The position numbers and the translations under genes were made by a program. The notes below the pieces were generated by a model, which worked only from the letters and a program-made list of their open reading frames with translations, searched no databases and was not told the origin of the DNA. A DNA stretch of 64,000 nucleotides from Alphaproteobacteria bacterium (lineage in GTDB: Bacteria > Pseudomonadota > Alphaproteobacteria > Micropepsales > Micropepsaceae): the NCBI GenBank assembly GCA_019245415.1, contig JAFARO010000004.1:868001-932000 (forward strand), read 5' to 3'. This document shows, in pieces, positions 18,001 to 27,117 of this stretch. Numbering within the stretch: the stretch's first letter is position 1; each line of letters opens with the position of its first letter.

Positions 18001-19136
18001 GCCGGCTGTTCCTGCACCGGCGCCGCGCCGCGCAACAGGCGCGCCGGATCGAAGCCCATCAGCAGGGCGGTCGCGCCGGCGGTGCCGAGCGCGGGGATCA
18101 GATAGAACAGGAAGACGAGCGAGGGATGATGCGTCGCCAGTCCCTGCACGCCATAGCCCGCGATGCGCAGGCCGGCGGCGGCGGTGGCGGCCGCGGTGAT
18201 GCGAAGCGCTTGCGCCCCGCGCGCGCGCCGTCCGCGCGTGATGACGACGAGCGCGATGAGACCGAACACGATGCAATAGAGCGGTTGCGCCAGCCGGTTG
18301 TGGGCCTCAGCGTAGTAGGCGGCGCGCGCGCTGCCCTTCACGGTCTTGTCGGGCCAGAAAAGCTCGCCCAGGAAACGCTCGCTCGCGGCGCGATCGGCGG
18401 TGCGGTTGGCGCTGGTGAACTGGTCGAGGTCGAAGACGTAGCTCTTGAATTTGAGCACCGAAATCTTGCTGCCGCGGTTGGAGGCGTGCTCGATCGTGCC
18501 GTCGAACATCAGAAGCCGCGCGCCGGCCGGCGTCTGCACCAGCTGCCCGCTTTCGGCGAGATAGGTGGTGGGCTGCTTCTTGTCGCGGCTGTCATGCACC
18601 AAAACGCCGCCCATATGGCCGCTCGAGTTCAGATAGCGGATGAAGACGGTGAGCCCTGGGGCGGGCGTGTTGAACTCGCCCTCGTCGAGCAGCGCCGCGC
18701 CGACATCGGCGCGGATGTCGAGCACCTTGTCCTTCATCGCGCGCTGGCCCGACGGCATGAGATAGAGGCCGCAGAGATAGGTGAACGCCATGACGATCCC
18801 CGCGGACAGCATCACCGGCAGGGCGAGCTGCGAGCGGCTGTACCCGGCGGACGCCATCACCACCAGCTCGCTGTCGGAATTGAGCCGCGTCAGCGAATAA
18901 AGCGTGCCGGAGAAGAACGCGATCGGCAGGATGATGACGAGCAGGCTCGGAAGAATCAGCAGGGTCAGATAGACGAAGGTGGTGGCCGACTGCCCGCGGT
19001 TGATCACCAGGTCGAGCAGTCGCAGCGACTGCGTCAGCCAGACGACGATGGTCATGAGCATGGCGAACAGCGCCGTCGGCCCGATCAGCTGCCCCAGGAC
19101 GTACAGCGACAGTCGCGGCATTATGGGCCTGACCAT
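17997..19136 (-). CDS. lptF: LPS export ABC transporter permease LptF
   Basis: A 379-residue partner of LptG. The N-terminal membrane helices, the coupling segment LNSDSELVVMASAGYSRSQL (about residues 84-103), a central periplasmic domain and C-terminal helices (RLAQPLYCIVFGLIALVVI) match the YjgP/YjgQ family. It is the first gene of the operon lptF-lptG-lptD-surA-pdxA-rsmA and diverges from pepA, with the shared promoters in the 106-base gap. An alternative ATG at 19121 is possible. The Pro/Ala/Gln-rich tail runs into the lptG start. Confidence 0.95.
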   Translation of the reverse strand: MVRPIMPRLSLYVLGQLIGPTALFAMLMTIVVWLTQSLRLLDLVINRGQSATTFVYLTLLILPSLLVIILPIAFFSGTLYSLTRLNSDSELVVMASAGYSRSQLALPVMLSAGIVMAFTYLCGLYLMPSGQRAMKDKVLDIRADVGAALLDEGEFNTPAPGLTVFIRYLNSSGHMGGVLVHDSRDKKQPTTYLAESGQLVQTPAGARLLMFDGTIEHASNRGSKISVLKFKSYVFDLDQFTSANRTADRAASERFLGELFWPDKTVKGSARAAYYAEAHNRLAQPLYCIVFGLIALVVITRGRRARGAQALRITAAATAAAGLRIAGYGVQGLATHHPSLVFLFYLIPALGTAGATALLMGFDPARLLRGAAPVQEQPA

Positions 19137-19242
19137 GCCGGATTTGCCCCTCTGGCGATTCGGCCTAAACTACCATTCCCGGACCTTGCCCCCGCAACCC
19201 TGTTTCAGCAAATAAAATCAACACGCTAATTGGGAGATCGTC

Positions 19243-20745
19243 ATGCTCTTGTCGTTTGTCGCGCCGCAGGCCGTCAAGGCCGGCGCCTGGATCGTGGGCG
19301 CCACGGAAGGCCCGGTGCTGCTTGCCGCCGCAAACAGGGCGGACGCAGCCGCCGGCGGCGCCATCGCGCGCGCGCTCAAGACAAGCCGCTTCACCGGCAA
19401 GGCGGGCCAGTCGCTCGAAGTCCTGGCGCCGGCCGGCGCAAGCGCGTCGCGCATCGTCCTCGTGGGGCTCGGCAAGGCATCGGAGTTCGACGGCAACGCC
19501 GCCGAGAATCTGAGCGCCAATGTTGTCGGCGCGCTGTCGAAAGCCGGCGAGGGCGCCGTCACCTTCGACATCGACGTGCCGAAAGGCGCGAAGCTGAAGC
19601 CCGGCGCGCTCGCGGTGCATCTGGCGATGGGCGCGCGGCTGCGCAGCTATACCTTCAACCGCTACCGCACCAGAGAGGTCGCCGAACACGAATTCCATGT
19701 CAAATCGGTGAGCGTGCTGACCCCCGACGCGCCGGCAGCGCGGCGGACTTGGCCGGCGATGGATGCGGTGGCGGAGGGCATGTTTCTTGCCCGCGATCTC
19801 GTCAACGAGCCGCCGAACGTGCTCTCGCCGCAGGAATTCGCCACGCGTGCCAAGCAGCTCTCCAAGCTCGGCGTCAAGGTCGAAGTGCTGGGCGAGAAGG
19901 AGATGAAGAAGCTCGGCATGGGCGCGCTGCTCGGCGTCGGCCAAGGCAGCGAGCGCGAAAGCCAGCTCGTCGTCATGCAGTGGAACGGCGCGCGCGGCAA
20001 GGCGCAGGCGCCCGTCGCCTTCGTGGGCAAGGGCGTGTGCTTCGATTCCGGCGGCCTCTCGCTCAAGACGGGCCAGGGCATGATGGGCATGAAGGGCGAC
20101 ATGGGCGGAGCCGCCGCCGTCACCGGCGCGATCCGCGCGCTGGCCGCGCGCCGTGCCAAAGTCAACGCCGTCGGCGTGATTGGACTGGTCGAGAACATGC
20201 CGAGTGGCACGGCGCAGCGTCCCGACGACGTGGTGACATCGATGTCGGGCCAGACGATCGAGGTGCTCAACACCGACGCGGAAGGCCGTCTGGTGCTCGC
20301 CGACGCGCTGACCTATACGCAGCGCACCTTCAAGCCCGCCTTCGTCATCGATCTCGCCACGCTCACCGGCGCCATCATGGTCGCGCTGGGCACCGAGAAT
20401 GCGGGCCTGTTCTCCAACGACGACAAGCTCGCGCGGCGCATCGAAGCCGCCGGCAAGGCCGTGGGCGAGCCGGTCTGGCGCCTGCCGCTCGGCGCCGGCT
20501 ACGACAAGATGATCCGCTCCAAGATCGCCGACATGAAGAACATCACCGGCACGACCAATGCCGGCTCGATCGCGGCGGCGCAGTTCCTCAAGCGCTTCGT
20601 CGAGAAGGACCAGGCCTGGGCGCATCTCGATATCGCCGGCACCGCCTGGCAGGACGGCGAGCAGAAATCGCTCGCGCCGAGCTGGGGCGTGGGCTGGGGC
20701 GTGCGCTTGCTCGACCGGCTGGTGGCGGAGGATTATGAGGGGTAG
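19243..20745 (+). CDS. pepA: Leucyl aminopeptidase PepA (M17)
   Basis: A 500-residue cytosolic aminopeptidase that removes N-terminal residues with two metal ions. The metal and catalytic residues are all in place: K263 and D268 in VGKGVCFDSGGLSLK, K275, D286 in KGDMGGAA, and D345, E347 and R349 in NTDAEGRL (343-350). A GGGAG lies just before the ATG at 19243. PepA homologues can also bind DNA in site-specific recombination, but nothing here points to that. holC follows after a palindromic repeat, the usual alphaproteobacterial pair. Confidence 0.97.
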   Translation: MLLSFVAPQAVKAGAWIVGATEGPVLLAAANRADAAAGGAIARALKTSRFTGKAGQSLEVLAPAGASASRIVLVGLGKASEFDGNAAENLSANVVGALSKAGEGAVTFDIDVPKGAKLKPGALAVHLAMGARLRSYTFNRYRTREVAEHEFHVKSVSVLTPDAPAARRTWPAMDAVAEGMFLARDLVNEPPNVLSPQEFATRAKQLSKLGVKVEVLGEKEMKKLGMGALLGVGQGSERESQLVVMQWNGARGKAQAPVAFVGKGVCFDSGGLSLKTGQGMMGMKGDMGGAAAVTGAIRALAARRAKVNAVGVIGLVENMPSGTAQRPDDVVTSMSGQTIEVLNTDAEGRLVLADALTYTQRTFKPAFVIDLATLTGAIMVALGTENAGLFSNDDKLARRIEAAGKAVGEPVWRLPLGAGYDKMIRSKIADMKNITGTTNAGSIAAAQFLKRFVEKDQAWAHLDIAGTAWQDGEQKSLAPSWGVGWGVRLLDRLVAEDYEG

Positions 20746-20755
20746 CGCTTTCTTG

Positions 20756-20879
20756 TCCTCCCCCGTTTACGGGGGAGGTGCCGAGCGGAGCGAGGCGGAG
20801 GGGGGATTGTGCATGCGAGTCCCCCCTCCGTCGCGCTCGCTTTGCTCGCGCGCCACCTCCTCCGCAAGCGGGGGAGGAT
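20756..20879. repeat. Family A palindromic repeat between pepA and holC
   Basis: TCCTCCCCCGTTTACGGGGG at the left is mirrored by CCTCCGCAAGCGGGGGAGGA at the right, and inner arms GGCGGAGGGGGG / CCCCCCTCCG pair as well. The right end, GGGGGAGGA, lies 3-8 nt before the holC start and would serve as its ribosome-binding site. Similar elements are at 5162-5475 and 41654-41764. Confidence 0.85.
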
Positions 20880-20880
20880 T

Positions 20881-21345
20881 TTGAGCGAAGTACTCTTCTA
20901 TCACCTCGAACGCCGCACGCTGGAAGAGGTGCTGCCCGGGCTGCTGGAAAAATCGCTCGAGCGCGGCTGGCGGGCGCTGATCCGCACGGACTCCGCCGAG
21001 CGCGCCGAGATGATCGACACCTTGCTGTGGACCTATGACGATTCGAGCTTCCTGCCGCATGCCCAGACGGGCGACGGCGATGCGAAGCGCCAGCCCGTGC
21101 TCATCACGGTGGAAGAGGACAACGCCAACGGCGCCAATGTCCTGTTCCTCGTCGGTGGCGCAGCACCCGCCGATTGGAGCGCGCAGCAGATGAGCGCTTT
21201 CACCCGCATCGTCGCACTGTTCGACGGCCGTGACCCCGAGGCGCTGGGACGTGCGCGCGAGTCCTGGAAAGGCGCGCGCGACGCCGGCCACGCCGTCACC
21301 TATTGGAAGGAAGGCCCGGGCGGCAGGTTCGAGAAGCAGGCCTGA
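20881..21345 (+). CDS. holC: DNA polymerase III subunit chi
   Basis: A 154-residue HolC-like protein, the clamp-loader accessory that contacts SSB. The N-terminal SEVLFYHLERRTLEEVLPGLLEKSLERGW matches the family start ('fYhL...leea...Ll.ka...g'), and the C-terminal half has VLFLVGG and the AR..WK helix. The first ATG in frame (20809) lies inside the palindromic repeat, so I use the TTG at 20881, whose ribosome site GGGGGAGGA is the end of that repeat. The pepA-holC arrangement supports the call. Confidence 0.88.
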   Translation: MSEVLFYHLERRTLEEVLPGLLEKSLERGWRALIRTDSAERAEMIDTLLWTYDDSSFLPHAQTGDGDAKRQPVLITVEEDNANGANVLFLVGGAAPADWSAQQMSAFTRIVALFDGRDPEALGRARESWKGARDAGHAVTYWKEGPGGRFEKQA

Positions 21346-21918
21346 CTATTTCAGCGCGTCCTGCAGGGCGGTGAAGTAGTAGGCCCACACGCCCAGCAGC
21401 AGAAACGGCACGACGGCCTGAACCACGCGATTGCGGAACACGATCGCAGCGATCGCAAGCGCGATCAAAGGCACCGTCGCCAGGTTCTGCCGCATGACCT
21501 CGCTCACATTGTAGGCGCCGCCAAAATAGAGGTTGTCGATGAAGGCCCAAATTGCCGTCGCCAGGAAGGCGCCGATGTAGCGCCGCGAGCGCATGCGATG
21601 GAATTCGACGAGGTCGAGCGTGCCTTCCGCCGGGACTTCCGGACAGACGAGCGCCGCCTGCATGTAGTCCACGAAGGACTGAACCACGACGATCAGGATG
21701 CTCGGCATCGTCCAGTTGGGGACCTCGCGCATGTCCCAATAGCTGATCCAATCCGCCAACAGCAGGATCAGGGCGTTGAACATCCAATAGGCGTGCAGCC
21801 AGGAGAAGCGGACCCGCTCGCGCCCCCCGATCAGCTTCGCCGCCGTCGTCAGCAGGTGCGCGATCGCCAGCGCATAGACGAAGGACAGCAGCGAGATGAC
21901 GTGCTCGAACGCGCCCAT
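21346..21918 (-). CDS. Conserved hypothetical membrane protein, six or so helices
   Basis: 190 residues with about five or six hydrophobic segments. It begins MGAFEHVISLLSFVYALAIAH and includes ADWISYWDMREVPNWTMPSI and LATVPLIALAIAAIVFRNRVV. I do not recognise a named family with confidence. The stop lies flush against the holC stop on the other strand, so the two genes are convergent with no spacer. There is no operon partner; the upstream gap contains a family B repeat. Confidence 0.6.
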   Translation of the reverse strand: MGAFEHVISLLSFVYALAIAHLLTTAAKLIGGRERVRFSWLHAYWMFNALILLLADWISYWDMREVPNWTMPSILIVVVQSFVDYMQAALVCPEVPAEGTLDLVEFHRMRSRRYIGAFLATAIWAFIDNLYFGGAYNVSEVMRQNLATVPLIALAIAAIVFRNRVVQAVVPFLLLGVWAYYFTALQDALK

Positions 21919-21975
21919 GCGAATCCCCGAAGCCGGTGGCAGCGTAGTTCAATTTGGGGTTCAATCGTAATCGGC

Positions 21976-22059
21976 GCGTCATCCTGAGGCGCCCGCCCGC
22001 GTGCTTCGAGGCTCGGCTTCGCCTCGCACCTCAGCATGACGCGGGCGGGCCTCGAAGGA
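21976..22059. repeat. Family B palindromic repeat (GTCATCCTGAGG type)
   Basis: GCGTCATCCTGAGGCGCCCG pairs with CCTCAGCATGACGC, and the inner arms CGAGGCTCG / CGCCTCGCACCTCAG form a further stem. CGGGCGGGCCTCGAAGG closes the right side. Copies of the same family occur at 9276, 29304 and 30551. It lies in a divergent gap between two membrane protein genes. Confidence 0.8.
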
Positions 22060-22136
22060 GATGCGCCGCAGCGCAGCAGCCGGTTGATAGGCAGGGGAAG
22101 CCTTGCTACATCCTTCCCCCTTGCCGGGAGGCGCGG

Positions 22137-22901
22137 TTGTTCAGCATTTTCTCGTTGCTCTCATCGCCGATCGGCTTGGCGGCGCTCGCGCTGCTGGTGG
22201 TCTGCGTCGTGCACGCCATCCGCACGGGCAACATCTTCCCGTGGATTTACGTGATGGTGTTCCTGCCGGGCATCGGGCCGCTGATCTACTTCTTCATGGT
22301 GATCGTGCCCGAACTCGCGCGCGGCCGCGCGGCGCAACGCCTCAAGCGCGGTGCCGCCCGCGCCATCGATCCCAACAAGGATTTCCGCGCCGCGATGCGC
22401 GAGGTCGAGATGGTGGGCTCCGTCGACGCCAAGCGCGCACTTGCCGAGCAGCTGATGCAGCGCGGGCTCTTCAACGAGGCGGTCGAGGTCTATGAGAGCG
22501 CGCTCACCGGCCAGTTCGCGAGCGATCCGGCATTGCTGGTCGGAATCGCCCGCGCCCGCTTCAGCGCCGGCGACGGCGAGGGCGCGCAGGCTGCGCTCGA
22601 CGCGCTGCAGCACGCCGATCCGAAGTTCGTCTCGGAGGATGCGCACCTGATCTATGCCCGCGCGCTGGAGCTGCAGGGCAAGGAGAGCGAAGCGCTGGAC
22701 GAATACCGCCGGCTGGTGCCGTACTTCGCCGGCGAGGAGGCGCGCACGCGCATGGCGATGCTGCTCGACAGGCTCGGCCGGCGCGACGAAGCCCGCGCGG
22801 TCTACGATCAGGTGGTCAAGCACCTGGACGGCGCGCCCGCGCGCTACCGCAAGGCCCAGCGCCAGTGGGGCGACATCGCCAAGAACGCAATCAGGGCTTG
22901 A
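22137..22901 (+). CDS. Membrane-anchored tetratricopeptide-repeat protein
   Basis: About 254 residues. Two N-terminal membrane segments (LFSIFSLLSSPIGLAALALL and FPWIYVMVFLPGIGPLIYFF) resemble the phospholipase-D-nuclease N-terminal (PLDc_N-like) hairpin. A cytoplasmic domain of four to five TPR units follows (AKRALAEQLMQRGLFNEAVEVYESAL; LIYARALELQGKESEALDEY; MAMLLDRLGRRDEARAVYDQ). Such proteins scaffold complexes; the partner is unknown. The frame is open to 21954, but this crosses a palindromic repeat, so I use the TTG at 22137, which follows GGGAGG by 5 nt. Confidence 0.75.
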   Translation: MFSIFSLLSSPIGLAALALLVVCVVHAIRTGNIFPWIYVMVFLPGIGPLIYFFMVIVPELARGRAAQRLKRGAARAIDPNKDFRAAMREVEMVGSVDAKRALAEQLMQRGLFNEAVEVYESALTGQFASDPALLVGIARARFSAGDGEGAQAALDALQHADPKFVSEDAHLIYARALELQGKESEALDEYRRLVPYFAGEEARTRMAMLLDRLGRRDEARAVYDQVVKHLDGAPARYRKAQRQWGDIAKNAIRA

Positions 22902-22910
22902 AGCGCACGC

Positions 22911-23942
22911 TCAATCGCGCTTGCGCGGCGCGGGCTTGCCCAGCGCGGCAACCGTCTGGCGATGCCACTGGCGGATCGGCATGGCGGGATAGCCGCCGAT
23001 GATGGCGCCCTCCGCGACGTCGTGGATCACGCCGCTCTTGGCCGCGATGCGCGCGCGCGCGCCGATGTGGACATGGTCGTTGATGCCGACCTGGCCGCCG
23101 ACCATCACGTGGTCGCCGAGCGACGAGCTGCCGGCAATGCCGCACTGCCCTGCGATCACGCAGTGACGCCCGATGTGCACGTTGTGGGCAATCTGGACGA
23201 GGTTGTCGATCACCGTGCCCATGCCGATGACGGTGTCGCACACCGCGCCGCGGTCGATCGCGCAATTGCCGCCGATGCGCACGTCGTTCTCGATGATGAC
23301 GCGGCCGAGCTGGGCCACGCGCATCAGGCCCTTGGGACCGGCCACGAAGCCGAAGCCTTCGCCGCCGATGCTGTTGTTGGCGCCGATGCGGACGCGCGCG
23401 CCGATCAGGGCGTGGCTGATCGTCGTGCCGGCGCCGATCCTGCAATCGTCGCCGATCACCACGCCTTCGCCGATGACGCCGTTGGCCTCGACATGACAGC
23501 GCCGGCCGAGCCGCGCGTCCGGGCCGATCGTCGCGCCTGGACCGATCTGGGAACCCTCGCCGATGGAGGCGGTGTCGGCGATGTCGGCGCGCGGATGGAT
23601 GCCGGTATTGTCGCACGGCGGCGGATAGAACAGGTGCCCGATCTGGGCGAAGGCCAGGGACGGATCCTTCACCAGAAGCAACCACGAACCGTTGTGCTCG
23701 CAATCGCCGAGCCTGCTATTGGTGACGATGACGCTGGCGCGGCTGATGGCGAAATGCGCCGACCACTTGCTGTCGCTGAAGACGCTGATCTCGCCGGTCT
23801 CGGCGCTGTCGAGCGGCGCTATGCCGTGAACCAGGAATGCGGACGGCGCTTCCGCGCACAACTCGCCGCCGACATGAATCGCGATCTCGGCCAAGGAAAA
23901 TGGGCCGCTGCGGCGGAAAAACCTGTCATCCGTCAATGACAT
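22911..23942 (-). CDS. lpxD: UDP-3-O-(3-hydroxyacyl)glucosamine N-acyltransferase LpxD
   Basis: A 343-residue lipid A enzyme that adds the N-linked hydroxyacyl chain to UDP-3-O-acylglucosamine. The N-terminal uridine-binding domain (residues about 20-100) is followed by a left-handed beta helix of hexapeptide repeats (IGPGATIGPDARLG, IGANNSIGGEGFGF, IGGNCAIDRG). The catalytic His lies in NLVQIAHNVHIG. LpxD is normally encoded in the bamA-skp-fabZ-lpxA cluster; here it stands alone and convergent with the TPR gene, which is unusual but not unknown. Confidence 0.93.
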   Translation of the reverse strand: MSLTDDRFFRRSGPFSLAEIAIHVGGELCAEAPSAFLVHGIAPLDSAETGEISVFSDSKWSAHFAISRASVIVTNSRLGDCEHNGSWLLLVKDPSLAFAQIGHLFYPPPCDNTGIHPRADIADTASIGEGSQIGPGATIGPDARLGRRCHVEANGVIGEGVVIGDDCRIGAGTTISHALIGARVRIGANNSIGGEGFGFVAGPKGLMRVAQLGRVIIENDVRIGGNCAIDRGAVCDTVIGMGTVIDNLVQIAHNVHIGRHCVIAGQCGIAGSSSLGDHVMVGGQVGINDHVHIGARARIAAKSGVIHDVAEGAIIGGYPAMPIRQWHRQTVAALGKPAPRKRD

Positions 23943-24013
23943 AACCTCTGGGACGGGCGGGACCCTAGCACGGCCTTCGGCAGAAGGATTGCCAAATGAT
24001 AACGGCCAGGGCC

Positions 24014-25894
24014 TCAGGCGTCCGCGCGCATCGCGATTTCGTACTCTTCGTTAACGGCGATCCAGCGCGCCTCGGCGGCCTCAAGCCGGCGCTGCGCGTC
24101 GGCGCGCTTCTTCGACACCGCCGTCGCCTTGGCGCGGTCCTGCGCGAAGAGCAGCGGATCGGCGAGCGCCTTGTCGTATTTCGCGATTTCCTTGTTCAGT
24201 TCGTCGATCTGGTGCTCCGCGATCTCGACTTTCTCTTTCAGCGGCTTGAGCGCCTTGCGCCGCTCCGCCGCCTCGCGGCGCGCGTCTTCCTTCGACAGTT
24301 TCGGCGCTTGTTCGAGGCGCGGCTGCGGCGCTGCTTCGCCCGACAGCAGGAAGCGGCGGTAATCGTCGAGATCGCCGTCGAACGGCGTCACCCCTCCCTC
24401 GGCGACGAGCAGCAGGCGGTCCATTGTGGCTTCTATCAGCCGGCGATCGTGGCTCACCAGCACGACCGCGCCCTCGAAATCGTTGAGCGCCATCAGCAGC
24501 TCCTCGCGCGCGTCGATGTCGAGATGGTTGGTCGGCTCGTCGAGGATCAGCAGGTTGGGCCTGTCCAAGGTCGCCATCGCCAGCATCAGGCGCGCGCGCT
24601 CGCCACCCGAAAGCTGGCCGACGCGGGTCAGCGCCTTGTCGCCGGAGAGCCCCATCGCGCCCAGTTGCGTACGCAGTTCCGTCTGGTTGAGCTTCGGCCG
24701 CACCCGCGCGAGCGTCTGCACTGCCGTAGCATCCGGGTCGAGCTCGTCGAGCTGATGCTGCGCGAAATAGCCCGGCACCAGCTTCTTCGAGCGCACGACC
24801 TCGCCGCCCATCGCCTCGAGCTTGCCTGCCAGCAGCTTCGCCAGGGTCGATTTGCCGTTGCCGTTCTTGCCCAGAAGCGCGATCCGGTCGTCCGGATCGA
24901 AGCGCAGCGACATCGCGCTCAACACCGCGCGGCCGTCATAGCCGACGCAGGCCTTCTCGAGGCCGATCAGGGGCGGACTGGCATCCAGCGGCCGGGGCAG
25001 GCGGATCGGCGCGATGAACTCGTCGGGGGGGACTTCAACCCGCTGCAGGCGCTCGAGCATCTTGATGCGGCTCTGCGCCTGGCGCGCCTTCGAGGCCTTG
25101 TAGCGGAAGCGGTCGACGAAGGCCTGCATGTGCTTGCGCGCCGCGTCCTGCTTGCGGGCGAACGCCATGTCGTTGGCGCGGCGCATCGCGCGGGTGTCGA
25201 CGAAAGTGTCGTAATTGCCGCTGTAGAGCGTGAGCTTCTGGTACTCGAGATGGAGAATGAATTCGGCGACGTTGTTGAGCAGGTCGCGGTCGTGGCTGAC
25301 GACGATGACGCTGCCGCGATAGCGCCGGAGATAGTCCTCGAGCCAGAGCACGCCTTCGAGGTCGAGATAGTTCGTCGGCTCGTCGAGCAGCAGCAGATCC
25401 GGCGCGCGGAAGAGGATCGCCGCCAGCGCCACGCGCATGCGCCAGCCGCCGGAGAACTGCGAGCACGGCCTCATCTGGTCGGAGGCCGAGAATCCGAGGC
25501 CGTGGAGGATGCTCGCCGCGCGCGCCGGCGCCGAATACGCGTCGATGGCTTCCAGCCGCGCATGGATGTCGCCCAGCGCATGCGGATCGTGCTCGTGCTC
25601 CGCGCGGGCGAGCAGCGCGCTGCGTTCGCTGTCGCCGGCGAGCACCGTCTCGATCAGGCTCATGGGCCCGCCCGGCGCTTCCTGCGCCACCGCGCCGATG
25701 CGCCAGTCCTTGGGCCAGCTCACCTCGCCCAGATCGGGCGTCAGGCCGCCCAGGATGACCATGAGCAGCGTCGACTTGCCCGCGCCGTTGCGTCCGACGA
25801 GCCCGATGCGCCGGCCGGCGGGCAGACTCGCGCTCGCGCCGTCCAGGATCTCGCGACCGGCGATGCGCACGACGATGTTATCGATGACCAGCAT
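24014..25894 (-). CDS. ABC-F family ATPase
   Basis: A 626-residue soluble protein with two ABC domains and no membrane part, as in Uup/YheS-type ABC-F proteins that act on the ribosome during translation. Walker A boxes are GRNGAGKST (34-42) and GKNGNGKST in the second half. Signatures are FSGGWRMRVALA and LSGGERARLMLA, with LLLDEPTNYLDL and LILDEPTNHLDI after them. The linker between the domains is Arg/Lys-rich, and the C-terminal 90 residues form a predicted coiled coil (LKEKVEIAEHQIDELNKEI). Which ABC-F subtype it is cannot be settled by eye. Confidence 0.92.
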   Translation of the reverse strand: MLVIDNIVVRIAGREILDGASASLPAGRRIGLVGRNGAGKSTLLMVILGGLTPDLGEVSWPKDWRIGAVAQEAPGGPMSLIETVLAGDSERSALLARAEHEHDPHALGDIHARLEAIDAYSAPARAASILHGLGFSASDQMRPCSQFSGGWRMRVALAAILFRAPDLLLLDEPTNYLDLEGVLWLEDYLRRYRGSVIVVSHDRDLLNNVAEFILHLEYQKLTLYSGNYDTFVDTRAMRRANDMAFARKQDAARKHMQAFVDRFRYKASKARQAQSRIKMLERLQRVEVPPDEFIAPIRLPRPLDASPPLIGLEKACVGYDGRAVLSAMSLRFDPDDRIALLGKNGNGKSTLAKLLAGKLEAMGGEVVRSKKLVPGYFAQHQLDELDPDATAVQTLARVRPKLNQTELRTQLGAMGLSGDKALTRVGQLSGGERARLMLAMATLDRPNLLILDEPTNHLDIDAREELLMALNDFEGAVVLVSHDRRLIEATMDRLLLVAEGGVTPFDGDLDDYRRFLLSGEAAPQPRLEQAPKLSKEDARREAAERRKALKPLKEKVEIAEHQIDELNKEIAKYDKALADPLLFAQDRAKATAVSKKRADAQRRLEAAEARWIAVNEEYEIAMRADA

Positions 25895-25965
25895 GGCGCG
25901 CGGCGTATAGCATAAAGCAAAGGACGGAATAGCTGGGATCGGCCAACCCTCACTCTCAAACCGGA

Positions 25966-26077
25966 GTTGTCATCGCCCGGCCCGAAAGGGTCCGGGCGAC
26001 CCAATTTTGCCCGCAGGAAGATGGGTCACCCGGATACGGCCTGCGCTTCGCTTCGGCCTACCGGGTGATGACGATTC
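25966..26077. repeat. Palindromic intergenic repeat, family D variant
   Basis: GTCATCGCCCGG at the left is mirrored by CCGGGTGATGAC at the right, and an inner GGGTCCGGGCGACCC / GGGTCACCCGG region can also pair. A T-rich run (TTCTTTTTTTT) follows on the plus strand, but no plus-strand gene precedes it, so I do not call it a terminator. Ends resemble the element at 1759-1893. Confidence 0.65.
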
Positions 26078-26090
26078 TTTTTTTTGGCCT

Positions 26091-27023
26091 CTACCTCGAT
26101 TGCGCGTCCACCTGCACGCCTTTCTTTTCGCGCCGGTCGATCAGCAGCGTGAAGACATCGGGCCGCGAATAGTGGCCGGCGGCGTCGAAATCGTACTTGC
26201 CGCGCGCGATGGCGCCAAGGTCGATCTCTGCGGTGACGACGGCCTCGCGCCCGTAGACGGGCTCGGCAATGGTCTCTCCAAGCGGACCGTAGATCGCGCT
26301 GCCGCCGCGGATGAGGACGGTATCCGGCGCGTCGCCCTGCATCGGACGGTAGTCGGAAGGGCAATCGGCGCGCCTCAGATACTGCACCGCGCTGAGCACG
26401 AAGCAGCGTCCTTCGAGCGCGATGTGGCGCATCGTGGTCTGCCAGCTGTCGCGGTCGTCGACGGTCGGCGCGCAATAGAGCTGGATGTCCTGCGCATACA
26501 TCGCCATGCGCAGCATCGGCATGTAGTTCTCCCAGCAGATCACCGAGCCGACACGGCCAACAGGGGTCGCCACGACATCGAGCGTCGAGCCGTCGCCCAT
26601 GCCCCAGATCAGCCTCTCGCTCGCGGTCGGCATCAGCTTGCGGCGCCGTCCGGCGAGCCTGCCGCGGTCGTCGTGATGCAGCACCGTGCAATAGAGCGTG
26701 CCGCCGTCGCGCTCGATGACGCCGGTCACAAGATGGACTCTCAGCTTGGCCGCCGTTTCGCCGATGGCGTTGGTTTCCGGTCCCCGGACCTCGATGGCGG
26801 ATTCGAAATAGCGCCGGAAGAGATCGCGGCCGTCGGGGCTGCGCGAGCCGACATGAGCGCCGAAGGTCACGCCTTTGGGATAGCCGCCGACAAAGGCCTC
26901 CGGGAAGACGATCAGCTTTGCCCCTTCTGCAGCCGCTTCGCCGGCCAGGCGCTTGAGTTTGGCGAGCGTGGCTTGCGTGTCGAACAGCACCGATCCTGCC
27001 TGGACGACCGCGACCTTGACCAT
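26091..27023 (-). CDS. Carbon-nitrogen hydrolase of the nitrilase branch
   Basis: A 310-residue nitrilase-superfamily enzyme. The catalytic triad is E42 ([10 protein letters not shown]), K129 ([11 protein letters not shown]) and C163 ([10 protein letters not shown]), with the family lengths between them. The GGYPKG and CWENYMP motifs point to true nitrilases (nitrile to carboxylate plus ammonia) or cyanide-hydratase-type relatives rather than the amidase branches. The natural substrate is not evident. It is divergent from ndk; the intervening 94 bases contain the ndk promoter candidate. Confidence 0.85.
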   Translation of the reverse strand: MVKVAVVQAGSVLFDTQATLAKLKRLAGEAAAEGAKLIVFPEAFVGGYPKGVTFGAHVGSRSPDGRDLFRRYFESAIEVRGPETNAIGETAAKLRVHLVTGVIERDGGTLYCTVLHHDDRGRLAGRRRKLMPTASERLIWGMGDGSTLDVVATPVGRVGSVICWENYMPMLRMAMYAQDIQLYCAPTVDDRDSWQTTMRHIALEGRCFVLSAVQYLRRADCPSDYRPMQGDAPDTVLIRGGSAIYGPLGETIAEPVYGREAVVTAEIDLGAIARGKYDFDAAGHYSRPDVFTLLIDRREKKGVQVDAQSR

Positions 27024-27058
27024 GTTGCGCCTCCCTGTCTTTGCGCCGGCGGGCCTGC

Positions 27059-27087
27059 TTGCCCGAATGCGGCGAGGCCTCTATAAG
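27059..27087 (+). promoter_or_regulatory. Candidate sigma-70-type promoter of ndk
   Basis: TTGCCC at 27059-27064 and TATAAG at 27082-27087 are separated by exactly 17 bases, and the region lies 31 bases before the ndk ATG. This is one of the best matches to a housekeeping promoter in the window. Confidence 0.5.
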
Positions 27088-27117
27088 GCCGCGCTTCCAC
27101 CACCAGCGGAGACTATC

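Noticed and set aside
26070..26083. T-run after an inverted repeat as a rho-independent terminator
   Set aside because: It is oriented for the plus strand, where no gene ends; both neighbours are on the minus strand.
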